Assembly: GCF_030811685.1 (NCBI RefSeq)
Contig: NZ_JAUSRF010000002.1
Coordinates: 62,001 to 126,000 of the forward strand
DNA length: 64,000 bases
Direction of reading: 5' to 3'
Source of the DNA: Neorhizobium huautlense
Lineage (GTDB): Bacteria; Pseudomonadota; Alphaproteobacteria; Rhizobiales; Rhizobiaceae
Shown: one piece after another, positions 41,110 to 53,999 of the stretch
Position numbering within the stretch: the first letter of the stretch is position 1
How the letters are laid out: the number at the start of each line of letters is the position of its first letter
The notes under the pieces: model-generated
Databases searched by the model: none
Seen by the model: only the letters and a program-made list of their open reading frames with translations
What the model was told of the DNA's origin: nothing
Translations under genes and position numbers: made by a program

Positions 41110-42315
41110 ATGACCGGTGAAAACAACACACCGCTCCTCCTCACCAACGTCAAGCCGATGGCTTTTGGCGCGACCGCACAGACAGGCACGACCGACATTC
41201 TCGTCGGCGGTGATGGCAAGATTGCCGCCATCGGCCAGTCGATCGCGGCTCCTGCCGATGCCCGCCGCGTCGATGGAAAGGGTGCCTGGGTCTCGCCGGG
41301 CTGGATCGATCTGCACGTGCATATCTGGCATGGCGGCACCGATATCTCGATCCGCCCGTCGGAATGCGGCGCCGAGCGTGGCGTCACCACGCTGGTCGAT
41401 GCCGGTTCCGCCGGTGAAGCCAATTTCCACGGTTTTCGCGAATACATCATCGAGCCGTCGAAGGAACGCGTCAAAGCCTTCCTCAATCTCGGTTCGATCG
41501 GTCTCGTGGCCTGTAACCGGGTCGCCGAATTGCGCGATATCCGTGACATCGATCTCGACCGCATCATAGAATGTTACGCAGAAAACAGCGAGCATATCGT
41601 CGGCCTGAAAGTGCGCGCCAGCCACGTCATCACCGGGTCGTGGGGCGTGACGCCCGTCAAGCTCGGCAAGAAAATCGCCAAGATTTTGAAAATCCCGATG
41701 ATGGTGCATGTCGGTGAACCGCCGGCGCTTTATGACGAAGTGCTGGAAATCCTCGGCCCCGGCGACGTCGTCACCCATTGCTTCAACGGCAAGGCCGGTT
41801 CGTCGATCATGGAAGACGAGGACCTGTTCAACCTGGCTGAGCGCTGCGCCTCGGAAGGCGTGCGCCTCGATATCGGCCATGGCGGTGCGTCCTTCTCGTT
41901 CAAGGTCGCTGAAGCGGCGATTGCGCGTGGCCTGCTACCGCATTCGATCTCGACCGACCTGCACGGCCATTCGATGAATTTTCCGGTCTGGGATCTTGCA
42001 ACGACGATGTCGAAACTTCTGTCGGTCGGCATGCCGTTCGACAAGGTGGTCAACGCCGTCACGCATGGGCCGGCCGAAGTCATCAAGCTCGATATGGAAA
42101 ACCGCCTGTCGGTTGGCCAGCGCGCCGATTTCACCGTGTTCGATCTGGTCGACAGCGATCTGGAAGCCACCGATTCCAACGGCGACGTTTCGCAACTGCG
42201 CCAGCTGTTTGAGCCGCGTTATTCGGTGATCGGATCGGAAGCGATCAAGGCCAGCCGCTACATTCCGCGCGCCCGCAAACTGGTGCGCCACAGCCATGGT
42301 TATTCCTACCGCTAA
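41110..42315 (+). CDS. COG3964 amidohydrolase, deacetylase-like
   Basis: A 401-residue metal-dependent amidohydrolase of the dihydroorotase-like group COG3964. The metal site is seen as DLHVHIWHGGTD near residue 68, and VGEPPALYDEVL, THCFNGKAGS and DIGHGGASFSF supply later His and Asp ligands. Members are often misannotated as dihydroorotases; Agrobacterium Atu3266 was shown to be a deacetylase acting on acetyl-(R)-mandelate and related N-acetyl D-amino acid derivatives. A similar deacetylation of the imported substrate is the best guess here. A RIME-like repeat separates it from the RidA-like gene. Confidence 0.88.
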   Translation: MTGENNTPLLLTNVKPMAFGATAQTGTTDILVGGDGKIAAIGQSIAAPADARRVDGKGAWVSPGWIDLHVHIWHGGTDISIRPSECGAERGVTTLVDAGSAGEANFHGFREYIIEPSKERVKAFLNLGSIGLVACNRVAELRDIRDIDLDRIIECYAENSEHIVGLKVRASHVITGSWGVTPVKLGKKIAKILKIPMMVHVGEPPALYDEVLEILGPGDVVTHCFNGKAGSSIMEDEDLFNLAERCASEGVRLDIGHGGASFSFKVAEAAIARGLLPHSISTDLHGHSMNFPVWDLATTMSKLLSVGMPFDKVVNAVTHGPAEVIKLDMENRLSVGQRADFTVFDLVDSDLEATDSNGDVSQLRQLFEPRYSVIGSEAIKASRYIPRARKLVRHSHGYSYR

Positions 42316-42342
42316 GGCGGTGGGAATTGCAGATAAAGCAAG

Positions 42343-42471
42343 TCCCCCTCTGGCCTGCCGGCCATCTCCCCCACAAGGGGGGAGAAGACACGCCGCAAAC
42401 GCCTGCCTCGATTGGGGCGCTGCGGATCGGCTGGGTTAAGCCCTCCCCCTTGTGGGGAGGGTGGGGAGGGG
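42343..42471. repeat. RIME-like intergenic palindromic mosaic 2
   Basis: Inverted arms CCCCTC..CATCTCCCCCACAAGG and CCTCCCCCTTGTGGGGAGG..GAGGGG flank a 60-base centre. It lies between the deacetylase and RidA-like genes, inside an apparent operon, where it could form a long hairpin in the transcript. Confidence 0.75.
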
Positions 42472-42525
42472 TCTTTTTCAACCCTGCCACTGAGGCAGAC
42501 GAAATTGCATGACACAGGAGTTCGC

Positions 42526-43023
42526 GTGACACAGTCCCCGATCAAAATCGACGCGACGGCGACCACGCCTTATGACCGGTTGGCAGCGCTTGGCATAGAC
42601 CTGCCGCCGGCACCGCCGCCGATCGCCAATTTCGTCACGCATGTGATCGAAGGCAACATGCTCTATCTCTCGGGGCAGGGGCCTCGCGAGGCGGACGGCT
42701 TTATGCATGTCGGAAAGGTCGGCACCGAAGTGACGGCGGAGAAGGCCTATTCCGATGCCCGCCTGACCGGTGTCAATCTGCTGGCCGTCATGCATGACGC
42801 GCTGGGCGATCTGTCGCGCGTTCGTCGCGTGGTCAAGCTGCTCGGCATGGTCAATGCGTCGCCGGATTTCGCAGACCATCCGCAGGTCATCAATGGCTGT
42901 TCGGATCTTTTCAATGCCGTGTTCGGCGAAGCGGGTGCACATGCCCGTTCCGCCGTCGGTTTCGGCTCCCTGCCGGGCAATATCACGGTCGAGATCGAAG
43001 CCATCGTGGCCTTGCACGATTAA
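42526..43023 (+). CDS. RidA/YjgF-family protein
   Basis: A 165-residue member of the RidA family, probably of the larger YjgF-like subgroup with an N-terminal extension (YDRLAALGIDLPPAPPPIANF). FLSGQGPRE-type segment LYLSGQGPRE and the C-terminal ARSAVGFGSLPGNITVEIEAIVAL are family hallmarks; the Arg of ARSAV matches the RidA catalytic Arg. RidA proteins hydrolyse reactive enamine/imine intermediates released by PLP lyases, and a PLP enzyme is encoded at 43971. GTG 42526 is chosen for its AGGAG site 7 bases upstream. Confidence 0.86.
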   Translation: MTQSPIKIDATATTPYDRLAALGIDLPPAPPPIANFVTHVIEGNMLYLSGQGPREADGFMHVGKVGTEVTAEKAYSDARLTGVNLLAVMHDALGDLSRVRRVVKLLGMVNASPDFADHPQVINGCSDLFNAVFGEAGAHARSAVGFGSLPGNITVEIEAIVALHD

Positions 43024-43036
43024 GGGCGGGAGACGG

Positions 43037-43861
43037 TCAGTGGTTGCGCCAGCCCATCACCTTCTCGATACGGGCCGCCGATTCCTTCACACGGTCGGCG
43101 TAACCGGCCTTGTCGGCAAAGGCCTTCTGTTCGGGAAGCACGATGGAAATCGTCGCCACGCAATCGCCCCTGCTGTCAACGATCGGCGAGGCGATGCAGG
43201 CGACCGAATAGTCGGATTCACCGGCCTGGATCGACAGGCGTTCGTCAAACGCAACCTTGGCGGCGCGCGCCAACTCGGTCGGGTCGATGGTGGCACGGCC
43301 GGTCGGCGAAATGCGGGCGCCACGCTTGAACAGGTCGACACGTTCGGCTTCCGGCATATGGCCGACCAGAAGGCGACCGGATGCCGTCCAGTTGAGCGGC
43401 ACGCGGGTGCCGACTCGCGACGCCACCTGAAAATGGCTCGGGCCATCCGCCATGGCGAGAACCAGCATGTGCTCGGCATCACGGCCGCAGACCTGAACGG
43501 TTTCACCGGCCTCGCGGCAGAGATCGTGCATTTCGTGGGTGGCGACGCTCATGAAATCCAGCGAGCGGGCGTAAGCCAGACCGTAATGGTAAAGCCGCGC
43601 CCCGAGCCACAAGGTGCCGTCCGCATTGCGGGCCAGCATGTTCTTGTCCACCAGATCGTCGATGATCACGTAGACCGTCGACAGCGGCGCCTTCACGGCC
43701 TTGGCAATCGCGTAAGCACCGGCCGGCGCGCCGGTCTCGTACAAATAATCGATCACCTGCAAGGCACGGTCGATACCGCTGACGCGCGAACGTTTCGCCT
43801 TGGCTTCACCGTCAACAGACGTGGCGTCAGAAAGCGTGTCCGCTGATGTCTTATTATCCAA
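43037..43861 (-). CDS. IclR-family transcriptional regulator
   Basis: A 274-residue regulator with an N-terminal winged helix ([38 protein letters not shown]) and a C-terminal effector domain ending in the IclR block [28 protein letters not shown]. The start is TTG 43861, 7 bases after AGGAG; GTG 43867 sits only one base from AGGAG and is less likely. It is convergent with the RidA-like gene and divergent from the PLP enzyme gene, so it probably controls this cluster, perhaps through the inverted repeat at 37607. Confidence 0.9.
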   Translation of the reverse strand: MDNKTSADTLSDATSVDGEAKAKRSRVSGIDRALQVIDYLYETGAPAGAYAIAKAVKAPLSTVYVIIDDLVDKNMLARNADGTLWLGARLYHYGLAYARSLDFMSVATHEMHDLCREAGETVQVCGRDAEHMLVLAMADGPSHFQVASRVGTRVPLNWTASGRLLVGHMPEAERVDLFKRGARISPTGRATIDPTELARAAKVAFDERLSIQAGESDYSVACIASPIVDSRGDCVATISIVLPEQKAFADKAGYADRVKESAARIEKVMGWRNH

Positions 43862-43970
43862 AACCACGCTCCTGCGCCTTAAAGAACCTATTTCATTACT
43901 ATGGCATAGGCGCGCGCAGAGCAACCGAAATTCGCATCACCATGCGCAGCATACAACCTGGAGAATGACA

Positions 43971-45167
43971 ATGTCCGAAGATATCCGTCCGCAGATCGGC
44001 CTTCGCCCGGTCATCAACGTATCCGGCACGATGACCAGCCTCGGCGCCTCCATCGTGGTGCCGGAAGCGATCACGGCGATGACGCAGATCCTGCCGCAGT
44101 TTGTCGAGATCAACGACCTGCAACGCAAGGCGAGCACCATCATCGCGCGGCTGACCGGCGGCGAGGCCGGCCTCGTCACCGCCTCCTGCTCGGCCGGTAT
44201 CAGCCTTGCCGTTGCCGGTGCCATCACCGGGCCGGACCTGCTGGCCATCGAAAAGCTGCCGGAAGCCACGACCGACAAAAACGAGGTTCTCGTGCAGATG
44301 GGCCATGTCGTGTCTTACGGCGCACCGGTCGATCAGGCTATTCGTCTGGCTGGCGGCAAGGTAGTGATGATCGGTCAGTCCACCTCGACGCATCGCTACC
44401 ACATGGAAAACGCCATCACCGACAAGACGGCCGCCGCCGTTTATGTCGTGTCGCATCATGTGGTCGATTACGGCCTGCTGAACCTCAAGGAATTTGTCGA
44501 GATCGCCCATGCCAAGGGCGTGCCGGTCATCGTGGACGCTGCCTCTGAATACGACCTTCGCATCTTCCTGGAGCAGGGGGCGGATATCGCGCTCTATTCC
44601 GGCCACAAGTTTCTGGGCGGCCCGACCTCGGGCATCGTGGCCGGCCGCAAGGACCTCGTGCGCAACGCCTTTCTGCAGAACATGGGCATCGGCCGCGGCA
44701 TGAAGGTCGGCAAGGAAAGCATTTTCGGCGTCATGGCGGCGCTGGAAGCCTGGGAGAAGCGCGATCACGCCGGCATCCGCGAGCGCGAGACGGGGTATCT
44801 CAACCTCTGGAAACAGACGCTGGACGATCGTCCGGGCGTCACCGCGCTGATCGAGCCGGACCCGACCAACAACCCGCTCGACCGCCTGCGCGTGATCATC
44901 AAGGCCGAGGAAGCGCATATTACCGCCTGGGATCTGGCGGCAGCACTTCGCACCGGCGCGCAGCCGATCATCGTGCGCGATCATGAGGTCGAGCATAATT
45001 ATTTCTACCTCGACCCGTGCAACCTGCATCCGGGCCAAGAGACGGTGGTCGCCTCGCGTCTGGCCGAGGAACTCGACAAGGCGCGCGCCTCCAATGAGAT
45101 CATCGCCACGCCGTTCGAGGATCTGTCTCGCCATCGTTTCGATGGTGCTTTGAAGTGGCCGGATTGA
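43971..45167 (+). CDS. SelA-like PLP-dependent enzyme, DgaE-like
   Basis: A 398-residue fold-type I PLP enzyme of the selenocysteine-synthase-like group that includes D-glucosaminate-6-phosphate ammonia-lyase (DgaE). [23 protein letters not shown] is the N-terminal signature, [22 protein letters not shown] the phosphate-binding loop, and [21 protein letters not shown] carries the presumed Schiff-base Lys. Such enzymes eliminate ammonia or water from amino compounds. The companion RidA-like protein fits an enamine product. The same pair of COG3964 amidohydrolase and SelA-like enzyme is seen in other bacteria. ATG 43971 has GGAG 7 bases upstream. The substrate is not known. Confidence 0.85.
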   Translation: MSEDIRPQIGLRPVINVSGTMTSLGASIVVPEAITAMTQILPQFVEINDLQRKASTIIARLTGGEAGLVTASCSAGISLAVAGAITGPDLLAIEKLPEATTDKNEVLVQMGHVVSYGAPVDQAIRLAGGKVVMIGQSTSTHRYHMENAITDKTAAAVYVVSHHVVDYGLLNLKEFVEIAHAKGVPVIVDAASEYDLRIFLEQGADIALYSGHKFLGGPTSGIVAGRKDLVRNAFLQNMGIGRGMKVGKESIFGVMAALEAWEKRDHAGIRERETGYLNLWKQTLDDRPGVTALIEPDPTNNPLDRLRVIIKAEEAHITAWDLAAALRTGAQPIIVRDHEVEHNYFYLDPCNLHPGQETVVASRLAEELDKARASNEIIATPFEDLSRHRFDGALKWPD

Positions 45168-45188
45168 GCGGTTGGCGAATGGGGCTTG

Positions 45189-45316
45189 CCCCTCATCCGC
45201 CTGCCGGCACCTTCTCCCCGTTCTGACGGGGAGAAGGGCGCAAGCCGCTCTCTCTTTGTCCCAATCGGGGCACGTCCCCTCTCCCCGCTTGCGGGGAGAG
45301 GGTTAGGGTGAGGGGC
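45189..45316. repeat. RIME-like intergenic palindromic mosaic 3
   Basis: CCCCTCATCCGCCTGCCGGC..CTTCTCCCCG opens the element and a complementary ..GTGAGGGGC closes it, with inner palindromes at CCCCGTTCTGACGGGG and CTCCCCGCTTGCGGGGAG. This is the classical rhizobial RIME1-like arrangement. It sits between the PLP-enzyme gene and the dual-ATPase gene. Confidence 0.85.
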
Positions 45317-45368
45317 ACCTACACGGCACTTCAAAAAAATGCCGCTTAGACTAAACAAGGGAACGCCG

Positions 45369-47201
<1,833 letters not shown>

Positions 47202-47250
47202 GACCCGTCGCAGGTGATGGTGTTCCCGCTCGTTTCGTTGATGGTGCGGG

Positions 47251-47823
47251 CTACATCTTCGTATCCGACGACAGGCGAACCATAAAACCCGTGCCACTGC
47301 CGGAAAGCGAGATGGCCCGGTCGCCTTCAAGCATGGCGCAATCGAGCTGTTTCAATGTCCCGCTGTTTCCGCCATGCGTGACCTCCATTTCGCCGCGATG
47401 GCACAGCATCAATAGCAGCCCGACTGTCGGCTCCAGCGCTGCTGCGGCCGTCACCGTTTTCACCCCATGCGAAAACCGGCCACGCCGGGTCATCACGTTG
47501 AGATCGGTGATCGTGCCATCGACCAGTGTCACCGTTGTCTGCGCATCGGCGGGGAACGGGTAGGGTGCGGAATCTTGCGTCAGGATCACCGGCGGGCGGT
47601 TTTCGACGAACAATTCCAGACCGGCACCTTCGAGGATCGACAGCGTGCGGTCTATGCCCGGAAAGATGGAAAACGGACCATCGTCCGACACCGTGGCCAT
47701 GCTGATGCGCCATTCGAACGTATCGACCGTTGCATCGGGCGGGAAGACGGCGATTTCCACCGTCTCGCCGCGCCCGTTTTTCCATGGCATGCGTCTGTGT
47801 TCAGCCGCCCGCAGGATGCGCAT
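47251..47823 (-). CDS. hutD: HutD-family protein
   Basis: A 190-residue cupin-like protein of the HutD family, found in hut operons and thought to act as a governor that limits histidine breakdown rather than as an enzyme. MRILRAAEHRRMPWKNGRGETVEIAVFPP is the family N terminus; WRISMATVSDDGPFSIFPGIDRTL follows. The start, one base after the hutU stop, makes it the last gene of the hutI-hutH-hutU-hutD unit. Members bind formylglutamate in structural work on Pseudomonas HutD, which would fit the pathway here. Confidence 0.88.
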   Translation of the reverse strand: MRILRAAEHRRMPWKNGRGETVEIAVFPPDATVDTFEWRISMATVSDDGPFSIFPGIDRTLSILEGAGLELFVENRPPVILTQDSAPYPFPADAQTTVTLVDGTITDLNVMTRRGRFSHGVKTVTAAAALEPTVGLLLMLCHRGEMEVTHGGNSGTLKQLDCAMLEGDRAISLSGSGTGFMVRLSSDTKM

Positions 47824-47824
47824 G

Positions 47825-49510
47825 TCAGTTGCCCAGAATGCCGGGCAGCCGCAGGCCTTTTTCCTTCGCGTAATCGACGGCGATGTCATAACCCGCATCG
47901 GCATGGCGCATGACGCCGGTGGCCGGGTCGTTCCAAAGCACGCGTTCCAGACGACGGTCGGCATCTTCCGAGCCATCAGCGCAGATGACCATGCCGGAAT
48001 GCTGCGAATAACCCATGCCGACGCCGCCGCCGTGATGCAGCGACACCCATGTGGCGCCCGATGCGGTGTTGAGCAGCGCGTTCAGAAGCGGCCAGTCGGA
48101 GACGGCATCCGAACCGTCCTGCATGGCCTCCGTCTCGCGGTTCGGCGAGGCGACGGAACCACTGTCGAGATGGTCGCGGCCGATGACGATCGGGGCGGAA
48201 AGCTCGCCGTTGCGCACCATTTCATTGAAGGCGAGGCCGAGCTTGTGGCGATCGCCCAGACCCACCCAGCAAATGCGTGCCGGCAGGCCCTGAAAGGCGA
48301 TGCGTTCGCGGGCCATGTCCAGCCAGTTGTGCAGGTGCTTGTTGTCCGGCAGCAGTTCCTTCACCTTGGCGTCGGTCTTGTAGATGTCCTCCGGGTCGCC
48401 CGAGAGGGCTGCCCAGCGGAACGGGCCGATGCCGCGGCAAAACAGCGGGCGGATATAGGCCGGCACGAAACCGGGGAAGGCGAAGGCGTTTTCAAAACCT
48501 TCGTCCTTGGCGACCTGGCGGATATTGTTGCCATAGTCCAGCGTCGGCACACCGGCATCCCAGAAGGCGACCATGGCCTCGACATGGGCTTTCATCGAGG
48601 CGCGGGCGGCGGTCTCGACCGATTTCGGATCGCTTTCGCGTTTGGCCTTGGCTTCCTCGACGGTCCAGCCGAGCGGCAGATAACCGTTGCGCGGGTCATG
48701 CGCCGAAGTCTGGTCGGTGACGATGTCAGGGCGCGGGCCACCAGCCTGCATGCGCTTGACCAGTTCGGGAAAGATTTCGGCGGCATTGCCGAGCAGGCCG
48801 ACGGATTTTGCTTCGCCCTTGGCGGTCCACTCGGCGATCATCGCCAGCGCTTCATCGAGCGTTTTTGCCTTGGCATCGACATAACGGGTGCGCAGGCGAA
48901 AGTCGATGCGGGTTTCGTCGCATTCCACCGCAAGGCAGCAGGCGCCGGCCATGACGGCGGCCAGCGGCTGGGCGCCGCCCATGCCACCGAGGCCGCCCGT
49001 CAAAATCCACTTGCCCTTGAGGCTGCCATTATAATGCTGGCGACCGGCCTCGACGAAGGTTTCGTATGTGCCCTGAACGATGCCCTGCGTGCCGATATAG
49101 ATCCACGAACCGGCGGTCATCTGGCCGTACATGGCCAGACCCTTCTTATCCAGTTCGTTGAAATGGTCCCAAGTGGCCCAGTGCGGCACGAGGTTCGAGT
49201 TGGCGATCAACACGCGCGGTGCATCCTTGTGGGTGCGAAACACGCCGACCGGCTTGCCGGACTGGACGAGCAGGGTTTCTTCTTCCGTCAGCGTCTTCAG
49301 CGTCGCGGCGATTTTGTCAAAATCGTCCCAGGTGCGGGCGGCGCGGCCGATGCCGCCATACACGACCAGTTCATGCGGATTTTCCGCGACGTCGGGGTCG
49401 AGGTTGTTCATCAGCATGCGCAGGGGCGCTTCGGTGGTCCAGCTTTTGGCGTTGAGTTCGCTGCCTCTCGGGGAGCGGACATCGCGGATATTGTGGCGCG
49501 GATTGGTCAT
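47825..49510 (-). CDS. hutU: urocanate hydratase
   Basis: NAD-dependent cytosolic enzyme of 561 residues that converts urocanate to imidazolonepropionate, the second step of histidine breakdown. Family blocks include [31 protein letters not shown] and [25 protein letters not shown], with [19 protein letters not shown] near the C terminus containing the conserved HHGGG. Length is standard. It is downstream of hutH, from which it is separated by a 214-base gap holding a RIME-like repeat. Confidence 0.97.
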   Translation of the reverse strand: MTNPRHNIRDVRSPRGSELNAKSWTTEAPLRMLMNNLDPDVAENPHELVVYGGIGRAARTWDDFDKIAATLKTLTEEETLLVQSGKPVGVFRTHKDAPRVLIANSNLVPHWATWDHFNELDKKGLAMYGQMTAGSWIYIGTQGIVQGTYETFVEAGRQHYNGSLKGKWILTGGLGGMGGAQPLAAVMAGACCLAVECDETRIDFRLRTRYVDAKAKTLDEALAMIAEWTAKGEAKSVGLLGNAAEIFPELVKRMQAGGPRPDIVTDQTSAHDPRNGYLPLGWTVEEAKAKRESDPKSVETAARASMKAHVEAMVAFWDAGVPTLDYGNNIRQVAKDEGFENAFAFPGFVPAYIRPLFCRGIGPFRWAALSGDPEDIYKTDAKVKELLPDNKHLHNWLDMARERIAFQGLPARICWVGLGDRHKLGLAFNEMVRNGELSAPIVIGRDHLDSGSVASPNRETEAMQDGSDAVSDWPLLNALLNTASGATWVSLHHGGGVGMGYSQHSGMVICADGSEDADRRLERVLWNDPATGVMRHADAGYDIAVDYAKEKGLRLPGILGN

Positions 49511-49548
49511 CGTGTTTCCCTCTTGATAGTTTTCGTTTGTCGCAAAGG

Positions 49549-49708
49549 CCCCCTCATCCGGCCTTCGGCCACCTTCTCCCCGCTGGGGAGAAGAGGGGAT
49601 GTGGCGTTCCTGTGTCTAAAAACATTGTGGCCAGGTCGTTGTGCGTGCGGCAATTTCCCTCCTCTCCCCGACGGGGAGAGGGTGGCGCAAAGCGCCGGGT
49701 GAGGGGGA
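49549..49708. repeat. RIME-like intergenic palindromic mosaic 4
   Basis: CCCCTCATCCGGCCTTCGGCC..TTCTCCCCGCTGGGGAGAAG on the left and CTCTCCCCGACGGGGAGAG..CGGGTGAGGGGG on the right, with a 60-base centre. It fills most of the gap between hutH and hutU, where hutG stands in some relatives. Confidence 0.85.
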
Positions 49709-49724
49709 GCCACGCTCGCCGACA

Positions 49725-51260
49725 TCACCCCTCCAGCACCGGCAAAAGTCCGGCCGAAACCGATGCATTCAGTGCTCCGGTCGCCACCAGAACGCTGGCT
49801 GCCTGCAGGTCGGTCGCCATGTAGCGATCCTCCTCCAGCGATGGCACGACGTTGCGGATCGCGGTGATCGCGGCCTGCAATTGTGGGCTTGTGGCAAGCG
49901 GCGCGCGAAACTCGATGCCCTGCGCCGCCGTCAGCGCCTCGATGCCGATGATGGCGAACAGGTTGTCGGTCATCTGCAGCAGGCGGCGGGCGCCGTGGCA
50001 GGCCATCGACACATGGTCCTCCTGATTGGCGGAGGTCGGGGTGGAATCCACGGAAGCCGGGTGCGACATCTGCTTGTTTTCGCTCATCAGCGCAGCGGAG
50101 GTGACTTCGGCGATCATCAGGCCGGAGTTGAGGCCTGGCTTTTTGGCGAGGAAGGCAGGCAGGCCGTAGGACAAGGCCGGATCGACCAGAAGCGCGATAC
50201 GGCGCTGGGCGATGGCGCCGATCTCGCAGACGGCCAAGGCGATCTGGTCGGCGGCAAAGGCGACCGGTTCGGCGTGGAAATTGCCACCGGAGACGACGGA
50301 ATTGTCGGAGAGCACGAGCGGATTGTCGGTGACGGCATTGGCCTCGATTTCCAGCGTGCGGGCAACGGAGCGCAAAAGGTCGAGGCAGGCGCCATCCACC
50401 TGCGGCTGGCAGCGGATGCAATAGGGGTCCTGCACACGCTCATCACCTTCGATATGGCTTTCGCGGATGACCGAGTTAGCGAGCAGTGCGCGAAGGGCGG
50501 CGGCAGTATCGATCTGGCCCTTGTGGCCGCGCAGCGTGTGGATATCCGGGTGGAAGGGAGCGGACGAGCCCATGGCGGCATCGGTGGACATGGCGCCGGT
50601 GATGAGTGCTGCCTGCGCCGCCCGGTGGGCGCGGAACAGGCCGGCGAGGGCAAGGGCGGTGGAGGTCTGGGTGCCGTTGATCAGCGCCAGACCTTCTTTT
50701 GCTGCCAGCACGACCGGCGTCAGCCCGGCTTTTTTGAGTGCATCCGCGCCGGAGAGGCGTTCGCCGTCAAAAAATGCTTCGGCCTCGCCCATCATCACCG
50801 CCGCCATATGAGCGAGCGGTGCCAGATCACCCGATGCGCCGACAGAACCCTTTTCCGGAATGACCGGGATGACGCCCTTATCCAGCATCGCTTCGATCAG
50901 CCGCACCAGTTCCAGCCGCACGCCGGAAGCGCCGCGCCCGAGCGATACCAGTTTCAGCGCCATGATTAGCCGCACGACATTTTCCGGCAGCGGGTTACCG
51001 ATGCCGCAGCAATGCGACAGGATGAGATTGCGCTGCAGGGTGGCGACATCGGCGGCATCGATCTTGATCGAGGCGAGTTTTCCAAACCCGGTATTGATGC
51101 CGTAGACCGGCGCATTGCCGGCGGCGATTTCGGCAATGCGAGTGGCTGCACGCTGGATGCCTGCGTCAAAGGATGCGTCGAGTTTGGCCGGTTCGCCGGT
51201 CCAGTAAATGGTTTCGAGTTGGGAGAGCGAGACGGAGCCGGGATGGAGCGTGATGGTCAT
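49725..51260 (-). CDS. hutH: histidine ammonia-lyase
   Basis: A 511-residue cytosolic lyase that removes ammonia from histidine to give urocanate, the first step of the pathway. The catalytic MIO cofactor forms from Ala-Ser-Gly in [17 protein letters not shown] near residue 143. The N terminus ([19 protein letters not shown]) and [13 protein letters not shown] are also typical. It overlaps the upstream hutI by 4 bases. Confidence 0.97.
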   Translation of the reverse strand: MTITLHPGSVSLSQLETIYWTGEPAKLDASFDAGIQRAATRIAEIAAGNAPVYGINTGFGKLASIKIDAADVATLQRNLILSHCCGIGNPLPENVVRLIMALKLVSLGRGASGVRLELVRLIEAMLDKGVIPVIPEKGSVGASGDLAPLAHMAAVMMGEAEAFFDGERLSGADALKKAGLTPVVLAAKEGLALINGTQTSTALALAGLFRAHRAAQAALITGAMSTDAAMGSSAPFHPDIHTLRGHKGQIDTAAALRALLANSVIRESHIEGDERVQDPYCIRCQPQVDGACLDLLRSVARTLEIEANAVTDNPLVLSDNSVVSGGNFHAEPVAFAADQIALAVCEIGAIAQRRIALLVDPALSYGLPAFLAKKPGLNSGLMIAEVTSAALMSENKQMSHPASVDSTPTSANQEDHVSMACHGARRLLQMTDNLFAIIGIEALTAAQGIEFRAPLATSPQLQAAITAIRNVVPSLEEDRYMATDLQAASVLVATGALNASVSAGLLPVLEG

Positions 51261-52528
51261 AGGTGAGCGCCTTTGAAAATGCGGGCGTGGATGGGGTTGA
51301 AGCCGATGCGGTAAACCAGCTCGGCGGGGCTATCGATGTTCCAGACGGCAAAGTCGGCGGACTTGCCGACCTCCAGCGTGCCGGTTTCATGGAGAAGACC
51401 GAGGGCGCGAGAAGCTTCGCGGGTGGCTCCGGCAAGGCATTCTTCCACGGTTAGGCGAAAAAGGGTGGCGGACATGTTCATGGTCAAAAGTAGCGATGTC
51501 AGCGGAGAGGTGCCGGGATTGCTGTCGGTGGCGATGGCGATTTTTGTGCCGGCATCGCGCAGGGCCTGCACCGGCGGTTTTTGCGTTTCGTTGATGGCGT
51601 AGAAGGCGCCGGGCAGGAGAACCGCCACCGTGCCGGCGGCGGCCATCTCGGCGGCACCCTCGGCATCGAGATATTCGAGATGGTCGGCAGAAAGAGCGCC
51701 ATAGGAGGCGGCCATCTTGGCGCCGCCGAGGTCGGACAATTGTTCGGCATGCAGTTTGACGGGAAGTCCAAGCTTTTGGGCGTGATCGAAGACTTGGGCC
51801 ATCTCTTCGACGGAAAAGGCGATGCCCTCGCAAAAACCATCGACGGCATCGATCAGGCCTTCCACATGTGCCTTGTCCATGCCCGGCAACACGATATCGG
51901 TAATGTAGTCGCCGTTGCGGCCCTTGTAGTCCACCGGTGTTGCGTGGGCAGCCAGATAGGACGTGACGATACGGACATGCCGGATTTTTTCGAGCGCACG
52001 GGCGGCGCGCAGCATGTTGAGTTCGCCCTCGATATTCAGCCCGTAACCGGACTTGATCTCGATGGTGCAAACACCTTCCGACAGCAGCGTATCGAGCCGG
52101 GGCAGGGCGGCGGCCACGAGGCCTTCGACGGTCAGCGCATTGGTAGCCTTCACCGAAGAGACGATGCCGCCACCGGCGCGGGCGACTTCCTCATAGGTCG
52201 CGCCCTCCAGTCGCATCTCGAATTCACGGGCGCGGTTGCCGCCGTAAACGAGGTGGGTGTGGCAATCGACCAGCGCCGGGGTGACCCAGCGGTTTTCCAA
52301 ATCCACCACGGTTTTGATGGTTTTCAGGGAGGCGGGCAGGTCGGCCTCGGGACCGACATAGGCGATGCGGCCACCTTGCGTGGCGATCACGCCGTTTTCG
52401 ATGATGCCGAGGCCGGGCAGGTTTTCATCGAGCGTGGCGATACGGGCATTGCGCCACAGGGTTGGCGCGGCTGCGGTAGCTGCCGCGCTAGCGTTGAAAT
52501 CGACGTTGGTTGCGGTTGCGTCCGTCAT
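51257..52528 (-). CDS. hutI: imidazolonepropionase
   Basis: A 423-residue zinc/iron amidohydrolase that opens imidazolonepropionate to N-formimino-L-glutamate. [25 protein letters not shown] is the metal-binding HxH block and [17 protein letters not shown] a later one; [14 protein letters not shown] holds the metal Asp. The start ATG 52528 follows a GGGAAGGTGA ribosome site. It is the first gene of the minus-strand hut unit and is divergent from hutF, with a HutC-type palindrome between. Confidence 0.96.
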   Translation of the reverse strand: MTDATATNVDFNASAAATAAAPTLWRNARIATLDENLPGLGIIENGVIATQGGRIAYVGPEADLPASLKTIKTVVDLENRWVTPALVDCHTHLVYGGNRAREFEMRLEGATYEEVARAGGGIVSSVKATNALTVEGLVAAALPRLDTLLSEGVCTIEIKSGYGLNIEGELNMLRAARALEKIRHVRIVTSYLAAHATPVDYKGRNGDYITDIVLPGMDKAHVEGLIDAVDGFCEGIAFSVEEMAQVFDHAQKLGLPVKLHAEQLSDLGGAKMAASYGALSADHLEYLDAEGAAEMAAAGTVAVLLPGAFYAINETQKPPVQALRDAGTKIAIATDSNPGTSPLTSLLLTMNMSATLFRLTVEECLAGATREASRALGLLHETGTLEVGKSADFAVWNIDSPAELVYRIGFNPIHARIFKGAHL

Positions 52529-52552
52529 TTTCACCTTCCCAAGTTGGCTATA

Positions 52553-52564
52553 ATGTATATACAT
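52553..52564 (+). promoter_or_regulatory. candidate HutC operator
   Basis: ATGTATATACAT is a perfect 12-bp palindrome in the 124-base region between the divergent hutI and hutF genes, and overlaps a TATAAT box (52549-52554). Its TGTA-TACA symmetry is like known HutC/GntR operators. It could repress both directions. Confidence 0.65.
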
Positions 52565-52652
52565 AATGATCGGGCTGGCAATACGGAATTTTTCGAACCT
52601 ATCGTGTTGACCGCCAAGCGGGCCCAAAGCAGACAGTGAGGAGTTTTTGAAA

Positions 52653-53999
52653 ATGACGACACTTCAAGCGCAGTCGGCTTTGTTGCCAGGCGGTTGGGCC
52701 AAAAATGTCCGGCTGACGATGAATGCTGGTCGGATCGCCTCCATCGAGACCGGCGTGGATGCGCAGGCCGATGACGAGCGCCATGCCGTGTTGCTGCCGG
52801 CCATGCCCAACCTGCACAGCCACGCCTTTCAGCGCGGCATGGCGGGGCTGGCGGAAGTGCGCGGTCCTTCCAGCGACAGTTTTTGGAGCTGGCGCACCGT
52901 CATGTACAATTTTGCGCTGTCGATGACGCCGGACCATGTCGAGGCTGTCGCCGCCCAGCTTTATATGGAAATGCTCGAGGCCGGCTTTTCCCGCGTCGGC
53001 GAGTTTCATTACCTGCATCACGACAAAAATGGGTCGCCTTATGCCAACCTGGCCGAACTCGCTGCGCGCATTGCCGCCGCGAGCGTGGAAACCGGCCTGT
53101 CGCTGACATTGTTGCCTGTCTTTTATGCCCATTCCGGTTTTGGCGGCGATGCTCCTGCCGAAGGCCAGAGGCGTTTCATCCATTCGCTGGATGCTTTTGA
53201 AAAGCTGATGACCTCCTGCGCCGGTCTGGTGGCTGGGCTTGATGGTGCTGTTCTGGGCGTCGCACCGCATTCGCTGCGGGCCGTTACGCCCGAAGAGCTT
53301 GCTGCCGTTGTGCCGCTGGCCAAAAACGGTCCGGTGCATATCCATGTCGCCGAACAGGTGAAGGAAGTGGAGGATTGCATTGCATGGTCGGGCGCGCGGC
53401 CGGTCGAATGGCTGCTCGACCATGCGCCGGTCGATGAAAACTGGTGCCTGATCCACGCCACCCACATGACGGACGCCGAAACGCGCATGATGGCCAGGCG
53501 TGGCGTAGTGGCGGGTCTTTGCCCGATCACCGAAGCCAATCTCGGCGACGGCATTTTTGCTGCTTCGGCCTTTCTGGAGGAGGGTGGACGGTTCGGTATC
53601 GGTTCCGATTCCAACATTCTTATCTCTCTGCCGGAAGAGTTGCGGACCTTTGAATATTCGCAGCGCCTCGGTCTTCGCGCCCGCAACGTCGTGGCAGAAA
53701 GTGGCGGCTCGACCGGCCAAAAACTGTTTGAAACGGCACTTGCCGGCGGGGCGCAGGCGCTGGGCACGGCGGCCGGTCTTGTTGCGGGCAATCCGGCCGA
53801 CATGGTTTCGTTGAATGCCGATGCCGTGCCCTATCTTGCGCGGGATAAAATTCTCGATCATTGGCTGTTTGCAGGTGGCGTGGCGGTCGATTGTGTCTGG
53901 GCGCGGGGTGTGCGTCAGGTGTCGGGCGGTCGGCACAGGCGGCGCGACGAAATCAACCGTCGGTTCAAGGCGGTTATGCAGGAGCTTCTGGCGGGATGA
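52653..53999 (+). CDS. hutF: formimidoylglutamate deiminase
   Basis: A 448-residue amidohydrolase that converts N-formimino-L-glutamate to N-formyl-L-glutamate and ammonia, the branch of histidine breakdown used by many proteobacteria. [19 protein letters not shown] is the HxH metal block; [14 protein letters not shown] and [15 protein letters not shown] follow, and [15 protein letters not shown] holds the metal Asp. ATG 52653 is favoured by a GAGGAG site 9 bases upstream; TTG 52647 is the alternative. hutC follows with a 4-base overlap. The next enzyme, HutG, is not encoded in the window. Confidence 0.95.
   Translation: MTTLQAQSALLPGGWAKNVRLTMNAGRIASIETGVDAQADDERHAVLLPAMPNLHSHAFQRGMAGLAEVRGPSSDSFWSWRTVMYNFALSMTPDHVEAVAAQLYMEMLEAGFSRVGEFHYLHHDKNGSPYANLAELAARIAAASVETGLSLTLLPVFYAHSGFGGDAPAEGQRRFIHSLDAFEKLMTSCAGLVAGLDGAVLGVAPHSLRAVTPEELAAVVPLAKNGPVHIHVAEQVKEVEDCIAWSGARPVEWLLDHAPVDENWCLIHATHMTDAETRMMARRGVVAGLCPITEANLGDGIFAASAFLEEGGRFGIGSDSNILISLPEELRTFEYSQRLGLRARNVVAESGGSTGQKLFETALAGGAQALGTAAGLVAGNPADMVSLNADAVPYLARDKILDHWLFAGGVAVDCVWARGVRQVSGGRHRRRDEINRRFKAVMQELLAG

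Noticed and set aside
45189-45316. Possible CRISPR or attachment site
   Set aside because: It is a palindromic mosaic of the RIME type, not regular direct repeats with spacers, and no integrase is near.
47645-49702. A 685-codon plus-strand frame over hutU
   Set aside because: hutU is unmistakable on the minus strand; this frame has no motif.
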